Shown here piece after piece: positions 18,035 through 26,486 of a DNA stretch of 64,000 nucleotides. The notes beneath the pieces were generated by a model. It did no database searches. It saw only the letters and a list, made by a program, of their open reading frames with translations, and was not told the origin of the DNA. The DNA lies in contig CAMDDU010000014.1 in assembly GCA_945892985.1 (NCBI GenBank), positions 31,522 to 95,521 on the forward strand. Direction: 5' to 3'. The stretch comes from CAITSH01 sp945892985. GTDB taxonomy: Bacteria > Pseudomonadota > Gammaproteobacteria > Burkholderiales > SG8-39. Position 1 is the stretch's first letter. Each line of letters opens with the position of its first letter. A program made the position numbers and the translations under genes.

Positions 18035-18487
18035 ATGTTTGTAGTCAATGCCAAACGCCTGTCCTATGCCGGCGCAAAAAAAATGATGGCCGCGGCGATT
18101 GCCGCGGCTGAAGAAGCCGGCATCGCCGCATCGGTTGCCATCGTCGACGCCGGCGGGCACCTGATGCTGCTCGAACGCATGGACGGCGGGCGCTTTCACA
18201 CCGTGCACTCGAGCACCACCAAGGCGGTGTCCTCGGCCTCGAACAAACGGCCCACCTCGGCCAAGGGCGCGCAGGCGCAGGTTCTGGACACCTCGCACGC
18301 CCTTGGCCTCGCGCTGGCCGCGGGCCCCGAGCGCTGGACGGCGATGGAGGGCGGTTTTCCCATCATCATCGAGGGCGAGTGCATCGGTGGCATCGGCGTG
18401 AGCGGCGGCGACTGGGCGACCGATGAGCGCATCGCGCGCCTTGCGGTCGAGGCCATCGGCGCCGGCTTTCTCATCGACAACAAATAG
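18035..18487 (+). CDS. GlcG/HbpS-like heme-binding family protein
   Basis: A 150-residue protein that spans the GlcG/HbpS domain alone. It shows the family pattern: a helical start (AKKMMAAAIAAAEEAGI), the strand SVAIVDAGGHLMLLERMDG, and the C-terminal segment GGFPIIIEGECIGGIGVSGGDWATDERIA. No signal peptide is present, so it is cytoplasmic. GlcG is found in glycolate oxidase operons, and HbpS relatives bind heme or cobalamin. The role is unsettled even in known operons. Here it sits between a Bug receptor and a Gfo/Idh/MocA oxidoreductase. Confidence 0.88.
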   Translation: MFVVNAKRLSYAGAKKMMAAAIAAAEEAGIAASVAIVDAGGHLMLLERMDGGRFHTVHSSTTKAVSSASNKRPTSAKGAQAQVLDTSHALGLALAAGPERWTAMEGGFPIIIEGECIGGIGVSGGDWATDERIARLAVEAIGAGFLIDNK

Positions 18488-18597
18488 TTCCGTTTCGAGA
18501 TATTTCGAAACAACGCGAAACAACGCGCGCTGCCAGAGAGATCCGGTGCCGGCGCAATACTAATACCATTGAGCATTGCACGACAGGAGAAGAATAG

Positions 18598-19605
18598 ATG
18601 GCTGCAGAACCGGTACGCGTTGCCTGCCTGGGCATGGGCTGGTGGTCCGATGTCCTCGCCGATGCGATTGTTCGCTCGGGCAAGATCAAGATTGTCAGCT
18701 GCTACACGCGCTCGGAACAAAAACGCGCGGCCTTTGCCGCCAAGTACAGCTGCCAGGCCGCGCCCAGTTACGAGTCCATTCTTGAGGACCGCTCCATCCA
18801 GGCCATTATCAATACCACGCCCAACAACGTGCACCTCGAAACAACGCGTGCGGCGGCGGCGGCGGGCAAGCATGTCTTTCTCGACAAACCCATTGCCAAT
18901 ACCATCGCCGATGCGCGCGCCCTGACTGCGGCCTGCCGCAAGGCCGGCGTGGTGCTGGCCCTGGGATACCAGCGCCGGCGCGAAAGCCAGTTCCGCTGGG
19001 TGCGCAAACAGATCGACGCGGGCGTATTCGGCAAACTCGTCAATGCCGAGAGCAACATCAGCCGCGACCGGCTGGGGCAAATCGACCTGTCGTCCTGGCG
19101 CTATACCGCCGAGGGCATGCCCGGCGGGGTGATGCTGCAAATCGGTATCCACTACGCCGATGTGCTCACCTATCTGATGGGGCCGATCAAGTCGGTCAAC
19201 GGCCGCTTCGCGCAGTTGGTACTGCCCGGTGACAACCCAGACGTGGCCAGCCTGGTGTTCGAGCACGACAACGGCGCGCTCTCGACGCTCAATGCCAGCT
19301 ACGCCTCGGCCTCCGAGTATTACCTGATGAATATTTACGGCAAGGAAGCGAGCGCCTATTACGACCTGCACGGGGGCTTGCGTTTTCTCAAGCGCGGCAG
19401 CACCAAGTCAGACCCTGTTGCCTTCCAGAAAAACGATACCTTTGTTGACGAGCTGGAGGAGTTCGCCGCCGCGGTGCGCGGCGAATGCGAACCGGAAATG
19501 GACGGTGAGCGCGCCACGGCCTCACTGGCGGTGATTCGCGCCGGCGTCGTGTCGGCGCGCGAAGGCCGCCGCGTCGATGTTGCTGAAATTCTCGCCAAAG
19601 AGTAA
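18598..19605 (+). CDS. Gfo/Idh/MocA-family NAD(P)-dependent oxidoreductase
   Basis: 335 residues. The N-terminal Rossmann fold reads VRVACLGMGWWSDVLADAIV, a variant of the usual GxGxxG. The family motif GKHVFLDKPIANTIADA (about residues 92-108) carries the catalytic Lys in DKP. The C-terminal alpha/beta substrate domain includes GGVMLQIGIHYADVLTYLMG, where the conserved His lies. Such enzymes oxidise or reduce sugars, inositols or related hydroxy compounds. The ATG follows AGGAGAAG. The 110-bp gap upstream has a small hairpin (GTTTCGA/TCGAAAC, 18492-18511) and repeated CGAAACAACG, so an internal promoter or processing site is possible. Confidence 0.9.
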   Translation: MAAEPVRVACLGMGWWSDVLADAIVRSGKIKIVSCYTRSEQKRAAFAAKYSCQAAPSYESILEDRSIQAIINTTPNNVHLETTRAAAAAGKHVFLDKPIANTIADARALTAACRKAGVVLALGYQRRRESQFRWVRKQIDAGVFGKLVNAESNISRDRLGQIDLSSWRYTAEGMPGGVMLQIGIHYADVLTYLMGPIKSVNGRFAQLVLPGDNPDVASLVFEHDNGALSTLNASYASASEYYLMNIYGKEASAYYDLHGGLRFLKRGSTKSDPVAFQKNDTFVDELEEFAAAVRGECEPEMDGERATASLAVIRAGVVSAREGRRVDVAEILAKE

Positions 19606-19622
19606 GTCAACAGGAGAGCGCT

Positions 19623-20603
19623 ATGACCGCATGGAAAAAAGCCCTGGTCCGGATAATGGCGGCGACCGCAATCGGGCTTGCGGGCTCCGGTCCGCTGCTC
19701 GCGCAGGATCAGCCTTTCCCGAAAAAAGGCCCTATAGAACTCATCGTGCTCTTTCCGGCCGGCTCCTCGGCCGATGTCACCGCGCGCCTGCTGGCCGACG
19801 GCGTGGGCCGGAACCTGGATGCCAAGGTGATCGTCGTCAATCATCCGGGCGCTGGCGGGGCGATCGGCTACAAGGTCGCCGCGGCGCGCAAGCCCGACGG
19901 CTATACGCTGGTGTGGAATTCCAATTCTGTATCCACCGCTTTTTACTCGGGCATGATGCCCATCGACTACCGTGCCTTTGATGCGGTGGCGCGGGTGCTG
20001 GTCGAATCGCCGGTGCTGGCGGTGCGCAGCGACGCGAAATGGAAAACGCTGGGTGAGTTCATGGCCGATGCCAAGGCACGCCCGAAGAATGTCACTGTCG
20101 GCAATTCGGGCATCGGCAGCCACACGCACATTTCCTCGGTGGCGCTGTTCAAGTCTGGCGGCGTCGAGGTGGTGGACGTACCCTACGGCGCGGCACAGGT
20201 GGTGCCCAGCCTGCTCGGCAGCCAGGTCGATGCCCTGGTGCAATTGCCCGCCGCCCTGTCCAGTTACGTCAAGAACGGCCAGGTGCGCCTGCTCGCCGCC
20301 CTGGCGCCGGCGCGCGACCCGGTTTTGCCCGATGTGCCGACGGCACACGAGCAGGGCTATGACATCACGCTGGAGGCCTGGCGCGGCATCGCCGTGCCCA
20401 AGGGTACGCCCAGGCCGGTGATCGAAATGCTCGAAGCGGCGATACGCAAAACCGCCGAAAATCCGGAGTTCATCCAGGCAGCCCAACGCCTGGGCGTGCG
20501 CTCGGCATTTACACCGGCCTCAGCCTTTGCCCAGCAAATAGCCAAAGAAGACGCCACCATGGCGGTCATGATGGATCTCATCGGTATGAAAAAACAACCT
20601 TGA
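19623..20603 (+). CDS. Bug/TctC-family tripartite tricarboxylate receptor (third of three)
   Basis: 326 residues with a signal peptide ending near residue 28 (GLAGSGPLLAQ). The mature start is FPKKGPIELIVLFPAGSSAD, where the usual GGGTD is replaced by GSSAD at the ligand-binding loop, so its ligand may differ from that of the other two receptors. It keeps VTVGNSGIGSHTHISSVALF and VPYGAAQVVPSLLG. It is 17 bp after the oxidoreductase, and its TGA stop overlaps the TTG start of the next hydratase gene (TTGA), indicating coupled translation. Confidence 0.92.
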   Translation: MTAWKKALVRIMAATAIGLAGSGPLLAQDQPFPKKGPIELIVLFPAGSSADVTARLLADGVGRNLDAKVIVVNHPGAGGAIGYKVAAARKPDGYTLVWNSNSVSTAFYSGMMPIDYRAFDAVARVLVESPVLAVRSDAKWKTLGEFMADAKARPKNVTVGNSGIGSHTHISSVALFKSGGVEVVDVPYGAAQVVPSLLGSQVDALVQLPAALSSYVKNGQVRLLAALAPARDPVLPDVPTAHEQGYDITLEAWRGIAVPKGTPRPVIEMLEAAIRKTAENPEFIQAAQRLGVRSAFTPASAFAQQIAKEDATMAVMMDLIGMKKQP

Positions 20604-21397
20604 GCAGCGCACCGTCGCCAGGCATCCATAGCACACGTGACGGCGACATTGCCACCGTCACCTTGAGCAACCCGGGCAAGTTAAACGCCCTTACCGTGAC
20701 GATGTGGCGCGAACTTGCCAGCGCTTTTGCGCAGCTGTCCGCCGACGACAGCCTGCGCTGCATCGTCATACGCGGCGGCGGCGACGAAGCCTTTGCCGCC
20801 GGTGCCGACATCGCCGAATTCGCCAGTGTGCGCAACACCGCCGAGCAGGCGCGGATCTACCATCGCGAGCATGTCTATGGCGCATTGCGCGCCATCAGTG
20901 ACTGCCGCCACCCGACCGTGGCGATGATCAAGGGTTCCTGTGCCGGTGGCGGCCTGGAAATCGCCTGCCTGTGCGATTTACGCATTGCCGGACGCTCGGC
21001 GCGCTTTGGCGTGCCGATCAACCGCCTGGGCTTTCCGATTGCCTATGAGGAACTCGCAGCGGTGCTGCCCCTTGCCGGCAAGGCGGTGATGCTGGAAATA
21101 CTGCTCGAGGGCCGCATGCTGGACGCCGACGAAGCTTATGCCAAGGGCCTGCTGACGCGTGTGGTCGAGGACGCGCAGGCCGAAGAGGAAGCCTATGCCA
21201 CGGCGCGGCGTATCGCCGCCGGTGCACCGCTGGTGGCGCGCTGGAACAAGGAGCGCATCAGGCGCCTGCTGGCGCTGCCCGAAGCGCTCACCGAAGCCGA
21301 GAACAACGCCGGCTTCGCGCACGTGAACACCGAGGATTACCGCATTGGCATGGATGCCTTCCTCGCCAAGACCAAACCCAAATTCGTCGGGCGCTAA
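20600..21397 (+). CDS. Enoyl-CoA hydratase/isomerase family protein (second of two)
   Basis: 265 residues from a TTG that overlaps the previous stop codon. Crotonase motifs: IATVTLSNPGKLNALTV, the oxyanion segment GGDEAFAAGADIAEFA, and GSCAGGGLEIACLCDLRI followed by RSARFGVPINRLG. It strongly resembles the hydratase at 16118 along the whole length, including the C-terminal EDYRIGMDAFLAKTKPKF compared with EDFHIGYKAFLAKKKPVF. A duplicated activity acting on two related acyl-CoA intermediates is likely. It stands directly before the CoA-transferase that may make the CoA ester. Confidence 0.9.
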   Translation: MSSAPSPGIHSTRDGDIATVTLSNPGKLNALTVTMWRELASAFAQLSADDSLRCIVIRGGGDEAFAAGADIAEFASVRNTAEQARIYHREHVYGALRAISDCRHPTVAMIKGSCAGGGLEIACLCDLRIAGRSARFGVPINRLGFPIAYEELAAVLPLAGKAVMLEILLEGRMLDADEAYAKGLLTRVVEDAQAEEEAYATARRIAAGAPLVARWNKERIRRLLALPEALTEAENNAGFAHVNTEDYRIGMDAFLAKTKPKFVGR

Positions 21398-21449
21398 AGC
21401 CCGTTTCTGGATTTTTTTACGCTTTCCCGCTTTTTAACAAAGGATTCCC

Positions 21450-22670
21450 ATGGCAGGCCCCTTATCGCATATCCGCGTCCTCGATCTCTCACGCGTGCTC
21501 GCCGGCCCCTGGGCCGGGCAGAACCTCGCCGACCTCGGCGCCGAGGTGATCAAAGTCGAGCGCCCGAAAATCGGTGATGATTCACGCGCCTTCGGGCCGC
21601 CCTGGGTCAAAGACCAACAGGGCAATGACACGCGCGAGTCGGCTTATTACACCGCCGCCAACCGCGGCAAAAAATCCATCACGCTCAACATCTCCAGGCC
21701 CGAGGGGCAGGCCATCGTGCGCGAGCTGGCGGCGCGCTCCGACGTGCTGATCGAGAACTACAAGTTTGGCGACCTCGCGCGCTACGGCCTGGGCTACGAC
21801 GACCTGGCAAAAATCAACCCACGCCTGATTTATTGCTCAGTCACCGGTTTTGGCCAGACCGGGCCGTATCGCGAACACCCCGGCTACGATTTCATGATCC
21901 AGGGCATGGGCGGCATGATGAGCGTCACCGGCGAACCCGATGAGGTCCCGGGCGGTGGGCCGCAGCGCGCCGGCGTTCCGGTGGCCGACATCATCACCGG
22001 CATGTACGCATCCATCGCCATCTGCGCCGCCATCGCCAATCGCGCCGAAACGGGAAAGGGCCAGCATCTGGACCTTGCGCTGCTCGATTCACAGATCGCG
22101 CTGATGAGCTACCAAAACACCAACTACTTCGCCACCGGCAAGCCGCCGGCGCGCATCGGCAACCTGCACCCGAACATCGTGCCCTACCAGCCTTTCAAAA
22201 CATCGGACGGCAGTGTCATCCTCGCCTGCGGTAATGACAACCTGTTCCGCAAGTTCTGCGACGTCGCAGGCTGCAGCGCGCTAACCGCGGATCCACGCTT
22301 TGCCACCAACGGCAAACGCGTCGAAAACCGCGCCGAAATGACACGCCTGTTACAGGAGATTTTTGCCAAACGCACGACGCGCGACTGGGTCGAATCACTC
22401 GAGGCTGCGGGCGTGCCCAACGGCCCGATCAACAATATCGCGCAGGTATTCGAGGAGCCGCAGGTAAAAGCACGCAACATCAAGATCGAGCTCGACCACC
22501 CGATCGCCGGCAAGATGCCGCTGGTGGCAAGCCCCATGCGCTTCTCCGGGACGCCGATCGAGCACACCATGGCGCCACCGACGCTGGGACAACACACCGA
22601 GGACGTATTGCGCTCGCTCGGCAAGAGCGAATCCGAGCTGGCCAGACTACGGGCGGACGGGATCGTCTGA
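21450..22670 (+). CDS. Class III CoA-transferase (CaiB/BaiF family)
   Basis: 406 residues. The family start GPLSHIRVLDLSRVLAGPWA, the CoA-binding segment LGAEVIKVERP and NRGKKSITLN are present. The catalytic Asp is probably D180 in GVPVADIITGMYA. Such enzymes move CoA between an acyl-CoA donor and a free carboxylate. As the last gene of the operon, after two enoyl-CoA hydratases and three acid receptors, it probably activates the imported acid. It ends 10 bp from the convergent TauE/SafE gene, and no clear terminator lies between. Confidence 0.93.
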   Translation: MAGPLSHIRVLDLSRVLAGPWAGQNLADLGAEVIKVERPKIGDDSRAFGPPWVKDQQGNDTRESAYYTAANRGKKSITLNISRPEGQAIVRELAARSDVLIENYKFGDLARYGLGYDDLAKINPRLIYCSVTGFGQTGPYREHPGYDFMIQGMGGMMSVTGEPDEVPGGGPQRAGVPVADIITGMYASIAICAAIANRAETGKGQHLDLALLDSQIALMSYQNTNYFATGKPPARIGNLHPNIVPYQPFKTSDGSVILACGNDNLFRKFCDVAGCSALTADPRFATNGKRVENRAEMTRLLQEIFAKRTTRDWVESLEAAGVPNGPINNIAQVFEEPQVKARNIKIELDHPIAGKMPLVASPMRFSGTPIEHTMAPPTLGQHTEDVLRSLGKSESELARLRADGIV

Positions 22671-22680
22671 GCCGGACGGG

Positions 22681-23475
22681 TTACCAGAAGCCCCAGAGCA
22701 TTTTGCTCGCCATCACGAACAGCAGGCCGGCGAAAATCTTGCGCAGCGCCCGCGTCGGCAGGCGGTGCGCCAGTGCCACGCCTGCGGGCGCAAGCAGCAC
22801 GCTGGTGATGGCGATGCCGGCAAACGCCGGCAAGTAGACGTAGCCCAGGCTCGCCGCCGGCAGGCCGGACTGCAACAGTCCGGCCGCGACAAAACCAATG
22901 GTACCGGCGACCGCGATCGGGAAGCCCACCGCAGCCGCAGTGCCTATGGCCTGCAGCAAAGGCACATTGCCCCAGACGAGGAAGGGCACCGTCATGAAGG
23001 CGCCGCCGATGGCCGCAAAGGCCGAGACCGCGCTGATGGCAAAGCCGGCGATGCTCAGCCCCACCGAGCCCGGCGGCTTGCCCGACGGTTTGGGCTTGCG
23101 ATCTATCATCATGTTGGCCGAGGCCAGATATACGGTGGCGCAGAACAGCATCGCAAAAATCCGCGTCGGGATGGCGCCGGCCACGGCGGAGCCGAGCAGT
23201 CCGCCGAGCAGGATGCCCGGGGTCATGGTCTTGACAATATCCCAGCGCACCCCGCCGCGCGCCGCGTGCGAGCGCGCGCTCGAGGCCGCGGTGAACAGAA
23301 TGGTGGCCATGCCGGACCCCACCGCCAGATGCAGCACATGCTCACGCGGCAGACCCTGCGCCTCGAACAACATCACCAGCAAAGGCACCATGATCGCGCC
23401 ACCGCCGATGCCCAGCAATCCGGCGAAAAATCCGACCGCCGCCCCGATGGCAACATAGCCCGCGATCCACTCCAT
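22681..23475 (-). CDS. TauE/SafE-family membrane permease (sulfite/organic anion exporter type)
   Basis: 264 residues with about eight membrane helices. The N-terminus YVAIGAAVGFFAGLLGIGGGAIMVPLLVML carries the family GIGGG motif, and a second copy-like segment appears near residue 150 (SAFAAIGGAFMTVPFL). These proteins move sulfite, sulfoacetate or other organosulfur or organic anions across the inner membrane. Its ATG overlaps the stop of the HAD gene (TGATG), so it is the last gene of a glpD-HAD-tauE run. No sulfonate genes are near, so the cargo is unknown. Confidence 0.9.
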   Translation of the reverse strand: MEWIAGYVAIGAAVGFFAGLLGIGGGAIMVPLLVMLFEAQGLPREHVLHLAVGSGMATILFTAASSARSHAARGGVRWDIVKTMTPGILLGGLLGSAVAGAIPTRIFAMLFCATVYLASANMMIDRKPKPSGKPPGSVGLSIAGFAISAVSAFAAIGGAFMTVPFLVWGNVPLLQAIGTAAAVGFPIAVAGTIGFVAAGLLQSGLPAASLGYVYLPAFAGIAITSVLLAPAGVALAHRLPTRALRKIFAGLLFVMASKMLWGFW

Positions 23476-24275
23476 CAGCGCCCCTTCAGCAAGTGCGTGA
23501 CCAACTCGACAAAGCCGCCGCCGCTGCGTGCGCCGGTGACAAAAACAGGCGCGGCCTCAAGGCGCGCGGAAAAATCAGCGACATTGGCCACTCCCACAGA
23601 CATCGGGAAATAGGCAAACATCGGCGCATCATTGGGTGAGTCGCCGATAAAAACGTAGTCCGCCTTGTCGGCATCAAGCTCGACATCAAACCTTTCGCGC
23701 ATGAGCGTGCGCGTCATGCCCAGCTTGTCGTAGCTGCCGAACCAGCCGTTGACGTGAATGGAGCTCACGCGCACCGTCATGCCCGACTCGTGCATGATCG
23801 CAACAATGCGGTCGATATCCGCATCGGGGAGCCGCGGCACATCCTCACAAAAATCTATGGCGAGGTCCGCTTCGCGATAGAACTGATCGGAAGCCACGCC
23901 GGCGCCCGGGACTTGCTCCAAGATGCGCGCGCGCACCGTTGCGAGCCTGGCGCGGTTCGCCGCGCGCACGGCCTCATCGTCAAGAAAGCGCTTTATCAGT
24001 TTTCGCGCATGGCGGTCATATTGAAAATAGAATGCGCCGTTCTCACCCACCACCGCATCCACCGGCCACATGCGCGCAATGTGGTCGCACCATCCGGCCG
24101 GCCGGCCGGTGATGGGGATCACCAGCTTGCCCGCGGTTTTCAAGGCATCGAGCGCGGCATAGGCCGCCGCGGTCAGATGCCCGTCGGTGGTCAGCGTGTC
24201 ATCGATGTCACAGAAAACGCCAAGGATCCGGTCCAGCGGCAGTTGCGCGATTGGTTTCATGCCGGCCAATTTCAT
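23475..24275 (-). CDS. HAD-superfamily phosphatase, Cof/sucrose-phosphatase-like (type IIB)
   Basis: 266 residues. HAD motif I is FCDIDDTLTT (D23 and D25), motif II is in VIPITGRPAGW, and motif IV is FIGDSPNDAPMF near residue 215. The cap inserted between motifs II and III, with VRVSSIHVNGWFG, fits type IIB phosphatases such as sucrose-6-phosphate or mannosyl-phosphoglycerate phosphatases. It probably removes phosphate from a sugar or glycerol phosphate. The neighbour glpD supports a glycerol-phosphate link, but only by position. Confidence 0.85.
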   Translation of the reverse strand: MKLAGMKPIAQLPLDRILGVFCDIDDTLTTDGHLTAAAYAALDALKTAGKLVIPITGRPAGWCDHIARMWPVDAVVGENGAFYFQYDRHARKLIKRFLDDEAVRAANRARLATVRARILEQVPGAGVASDQFYREADLAIDFCEDVPRLPDADIDRIVAIMHESGMTVRVSSIHVNGWFGSYDKLGMTRTLMRERFDVELDADKADYVFIGDSPNDAPMFAYFPMSVGVANVADFSARLEAAPVFVTGARSGGGFVELVTHLLKGR

Positions 24276-24339
24276 GGCTTGTCATTTCCAGGGAAGTATT
24301 CGCTTCGGTGTGAAAAGGCCAGTGTGCGGGGGCGTCGCA

Positions 24340-25830
24340 TCAACTCATGGCCTTCATGAAGTCCGCGACGCGCGCGCGCTCGGCCGGGGACATGTGCAAT
24401 CCGCATTTAGTCCGGCGCCAGAGAACGTCCTCGGCTTCTTGCGCCCACTCATTCCCGACAAGGTAACGCAGCTCGCGTTCGTACAGGCCGCCGCCGAAAT
24501 ACTCTCCTAGATCGGCTGCAGTCCTGGTGTCTCCCAGCACCTCATCGACGAGGGTGCCGTGGCGGCGCAGCAGGCGAGCCAGCCACTGCCGGTCAAGCTC
24601 CGGCCTGCGCGTGCGAACATCGGCAAGCACCGTCTGGAAATCACGCCCGCCAAAATCGCCACCTGGCAGGGCTTGGGTCTGCGTCCAGGCCGGTTGCGCC
24701 GGAAACCAGCGCACCAGCTTCTCCAAGGCGTGTTCCGCCAGCTTGCGATAGGTTGTGATTTTGCCGCCAAATATCGACAGCAGCGGCGCGCCATCGCCGG
24801 CCTCGCCACAGTCGAGTTCAAAATGATAGTCGCGCGTTACAGCCGAAGAGTCGGGTGAGCCGTCATCGTATAGCGGGCGCACGCCGCTATAGGCCCAGAC
24901 GACGTTTTGCGCGGTGACCGGTCGGCGGGTGTAACGGCTCGCCGCTTCACACAAATACGTTATCTCGTCCTTCGATATTTCCGGCCTGTGTTCAGCATCG
25001 GCCACCGCCACGTCGGTGGTGCCGATCAGCGTGAACTCCCTCTCGTAGGGAATCAGAAAAATAATGCGCCTGTCCGGGTTTTGCAGGATGTAGGCGTGGC
25101 GCTTGTCATGTATGCGCGGCACCACGATGTGGCTGCCTTTTACCAGCCGCACCTTGGCGCGCGTACCGATGCCAATCTCCTTGTCGATGACCTGCTTGAC
25201 CCAAGGGCCGGCGGCATTGACCAGGGCGCGCGCCGTGACGTCGCGTTCGCCCCGGGCATCTTTGAGCGTGACACGCCAGGCCCCTGCTTCGCGCCGCGCC
25301 GCGCTGCAGCGCGTGCGCGGCAACACAGTGGCGCCATGCGTGGCGGCCGAGCGCGCGTTTAGCACCACCAGGCGCGCATCGTCCACCCAGCCGTCCGAAT
25401 AGCTGAAGCCGCGTCGAAACTCGGACTTGAGGCCCGCACCAGCACCGTCAACGCAGAGCGCCACGCCCCTGGACTTGGGCAGCTGGGTGCGCCCGCCGAT
25501 ATGGTCATACAAAAACAAACCCAAGCGTATCATCCACGCCGGCCGCAGGTGGGGTTCGTGCGGCAACACGAATTCCAAGGGCCAGATGATATGCGGCGCG
25601 ATGGACAGCAACACCTCGCGCTCGGCCAGCGCCTCAGCCACCAGACGAAATTCATAATATTCGAGGTAGCGCAGTCCGCCGTGGATCAGCTTGCTGCTGG
25701 CCGAGGAGGTTGCGCCGGCAAGATCGTGTTGCTCGACAAGCAGCACCGACAGGCCGCGTCCTGCGGCGTCGCGTGCGATACCGGCGCCGTTGATGCCGCC
25801 GCCAATGATGACAAGGTCGTATTGATTCAT
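24340..25830 (-). CDS. glpD: Aerobic glycerol-3-phosphate dehydrogenase
   Basis: 496 residues, the usual length for GlpD. The FAD site DLVIIGGGINGAGIARDAAG is at residues 5-24, followed by SVLLVEQHDLAGATSSASSK and LIHGGLRYLEYYEF. The C-terminal DAO_C domain is present. It oxidises sn-glycerol-3-phosphate to dihydroxyacetone phosphate and reduces quinone at the inner membrane. The glpF, glpK and glpR genes expected near it in many species are absent. It heads a minus-strand run with the HAD phosphatase and TauE/SafE permease. Confidence 0.95.
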   Translation of the reverse strand: MNQYDLVIIGGGINGAGIARDAAGRGLSVLLVEQHDLAGATSSASSKLIHGGLRYLEYYEFRLVAEALAEREVLLSIAPHIIWPLEFVLPHEPHLRPAWMIRLGLFLYDHIGGRTQLPKSRGVALCVDGAGAGLKSEFRRGFSYSDGWVDDARLVVLNARSAATHGATVLPRTRCSAARREAGAWRVTLKDARGERDVTARALVNAAGPWVKQVIDKEIGIGTRAKVRLVKGSHIVVPRIHDKRHAYILQNPDRRIIFLIPYEREFTLIGTTDVAVADAEHRPEISKDEITYLCEAASRYTRRPVTAQNVVWAYSGVRPLYDDGSPDSSAVTRDYHFELDCGEAGDGAPLLSIFGGKITTYRKLAEHALEKLVRWFPAQPAWTQTQALPGGDFGGRDFQTVLADVRTRRPELDRQWLARLLRRHGTLVDEVLGDTRTAADLGEYFGGGLYERELRYLVGNEWAQEAEDVLWRRTKCGLHMSPAERARVADFMKAMS

Positions 25831-26220
25831 GCAGGGCCGGTGCCGGACCGCAAGGCCCGGACATCTAAGGCAAAGAAAGTCAGAAGGTCAACCTTCGCGC
25901 TGGGTCGGTCATGTTTATTGTTCGTGCCCCGATGTTACCGTGTTCCCGTGCGGCACACCGCCTTATACGCCTTTCCCGCTGTCGGGCGCCGCGCGCAATG
26001 CCTTGGGAAAGCGCTTGGCCCGGCGTGGCCGGTGCCCACCTGAACCTGAAGCGTGATGCCATCACTGGTGCGCACGACGTTGCGCGGCATTTCAAAAGAG
26101 TTTGACTCGATGATAATGCTGGGCTTGCCGAAGCTGCGCGCAAGCTCGCCGCGGCGCTTAAGCCGTTTTACCTGCAGGGCTGCCACATCGGCTGCAATTG
26201 ACGATTAACAGTTAAGGATT
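25831..26220. other. Gap without a convincing gene
   Basis: This is the left part of the 656-bp space between glpD and chpA. A minus-strand frame at 25935-26186 (83 codons, GTG start) lacks a ribosome-binding site and resembles no family I know. A plus-strand frame at 25911-26105 is equally unsupported. The glpD promoter should lie here, but no clear -35/-10 pair was seen. Confidence 0.5.
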
Positions 26221-26404
26221 CACTGACCAATGGGGCAAGCCCCCTTGTATATCCCCACCTCAGAGGGAAGCTTGTCAAAGGGCTCTCATTTGCAGGACTT
26301 GATCAGCGCTTACCTAATAGAGATAAGCCTTGGTCAAAAACGACGGCTGTCAGCGTCATCGTGCACATCAGTGCGCATAAATTGCGCACTTTTGTTTTTT
26401 GAAA
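26221..26404 (+). ncRNA. Candidate small RNA ending in an intrinsic terminator
   Basis: No coding gene precedes the strong plus-strand terminator at 26370-26400, since both flanking genes are on the minus strand. Before the terminator lies a stem-loop: TTGATCA (26299-26305) pairs with TGGTCAA (26331-26337), and GCTTA (26308-26312) pairs with TAAGC (26324-26328). A smaller GGGG-CAAG-CCCC hairpin is near 26232. TTGACG at 26198-26203 could be a -35 but has no clear -10, so the 5' end is a guess. An 8-frame-long ORF from 26230 runs through the terminator and is not credible as a protein. No known RNA family was recognised. Confidence 0.45.
26370..26400 (+). terminator. Strong rho-independent terminator
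   Basis: AGTGCGCA, loop TAAAT, TGCGCACT, then TTTGTTTTTT. The perfect 8-bp stem and the T-run point to the plus strand only. Confidence 0.85.
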
Positions 26405-26486
26405 TCCGCGTCAGGCAAAGGTTTAAAGCGCATTGTCGTGACAATTTTGTCATCCTCATCAGTCCGGGCGTTGGCCGGTGTAAGGA

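Noticed and set aside
17036..18523. A 495-codon open frame on the minus strand opposite the second Bug receptor and the GlcG-like gene
   Set aside because: It is a shadow of two well supported plus-strand genes in GC-rich sequence. Its product is rich in Arg, His and Gly and matches no family.
25935..26186. An 83-codon minus-strand frame upstream of glpD
   Set aside because: It has a GTG start without a ribosome-binding site and no recognised family. It could be a gene remnant, but the evidence is too thin to list as one.
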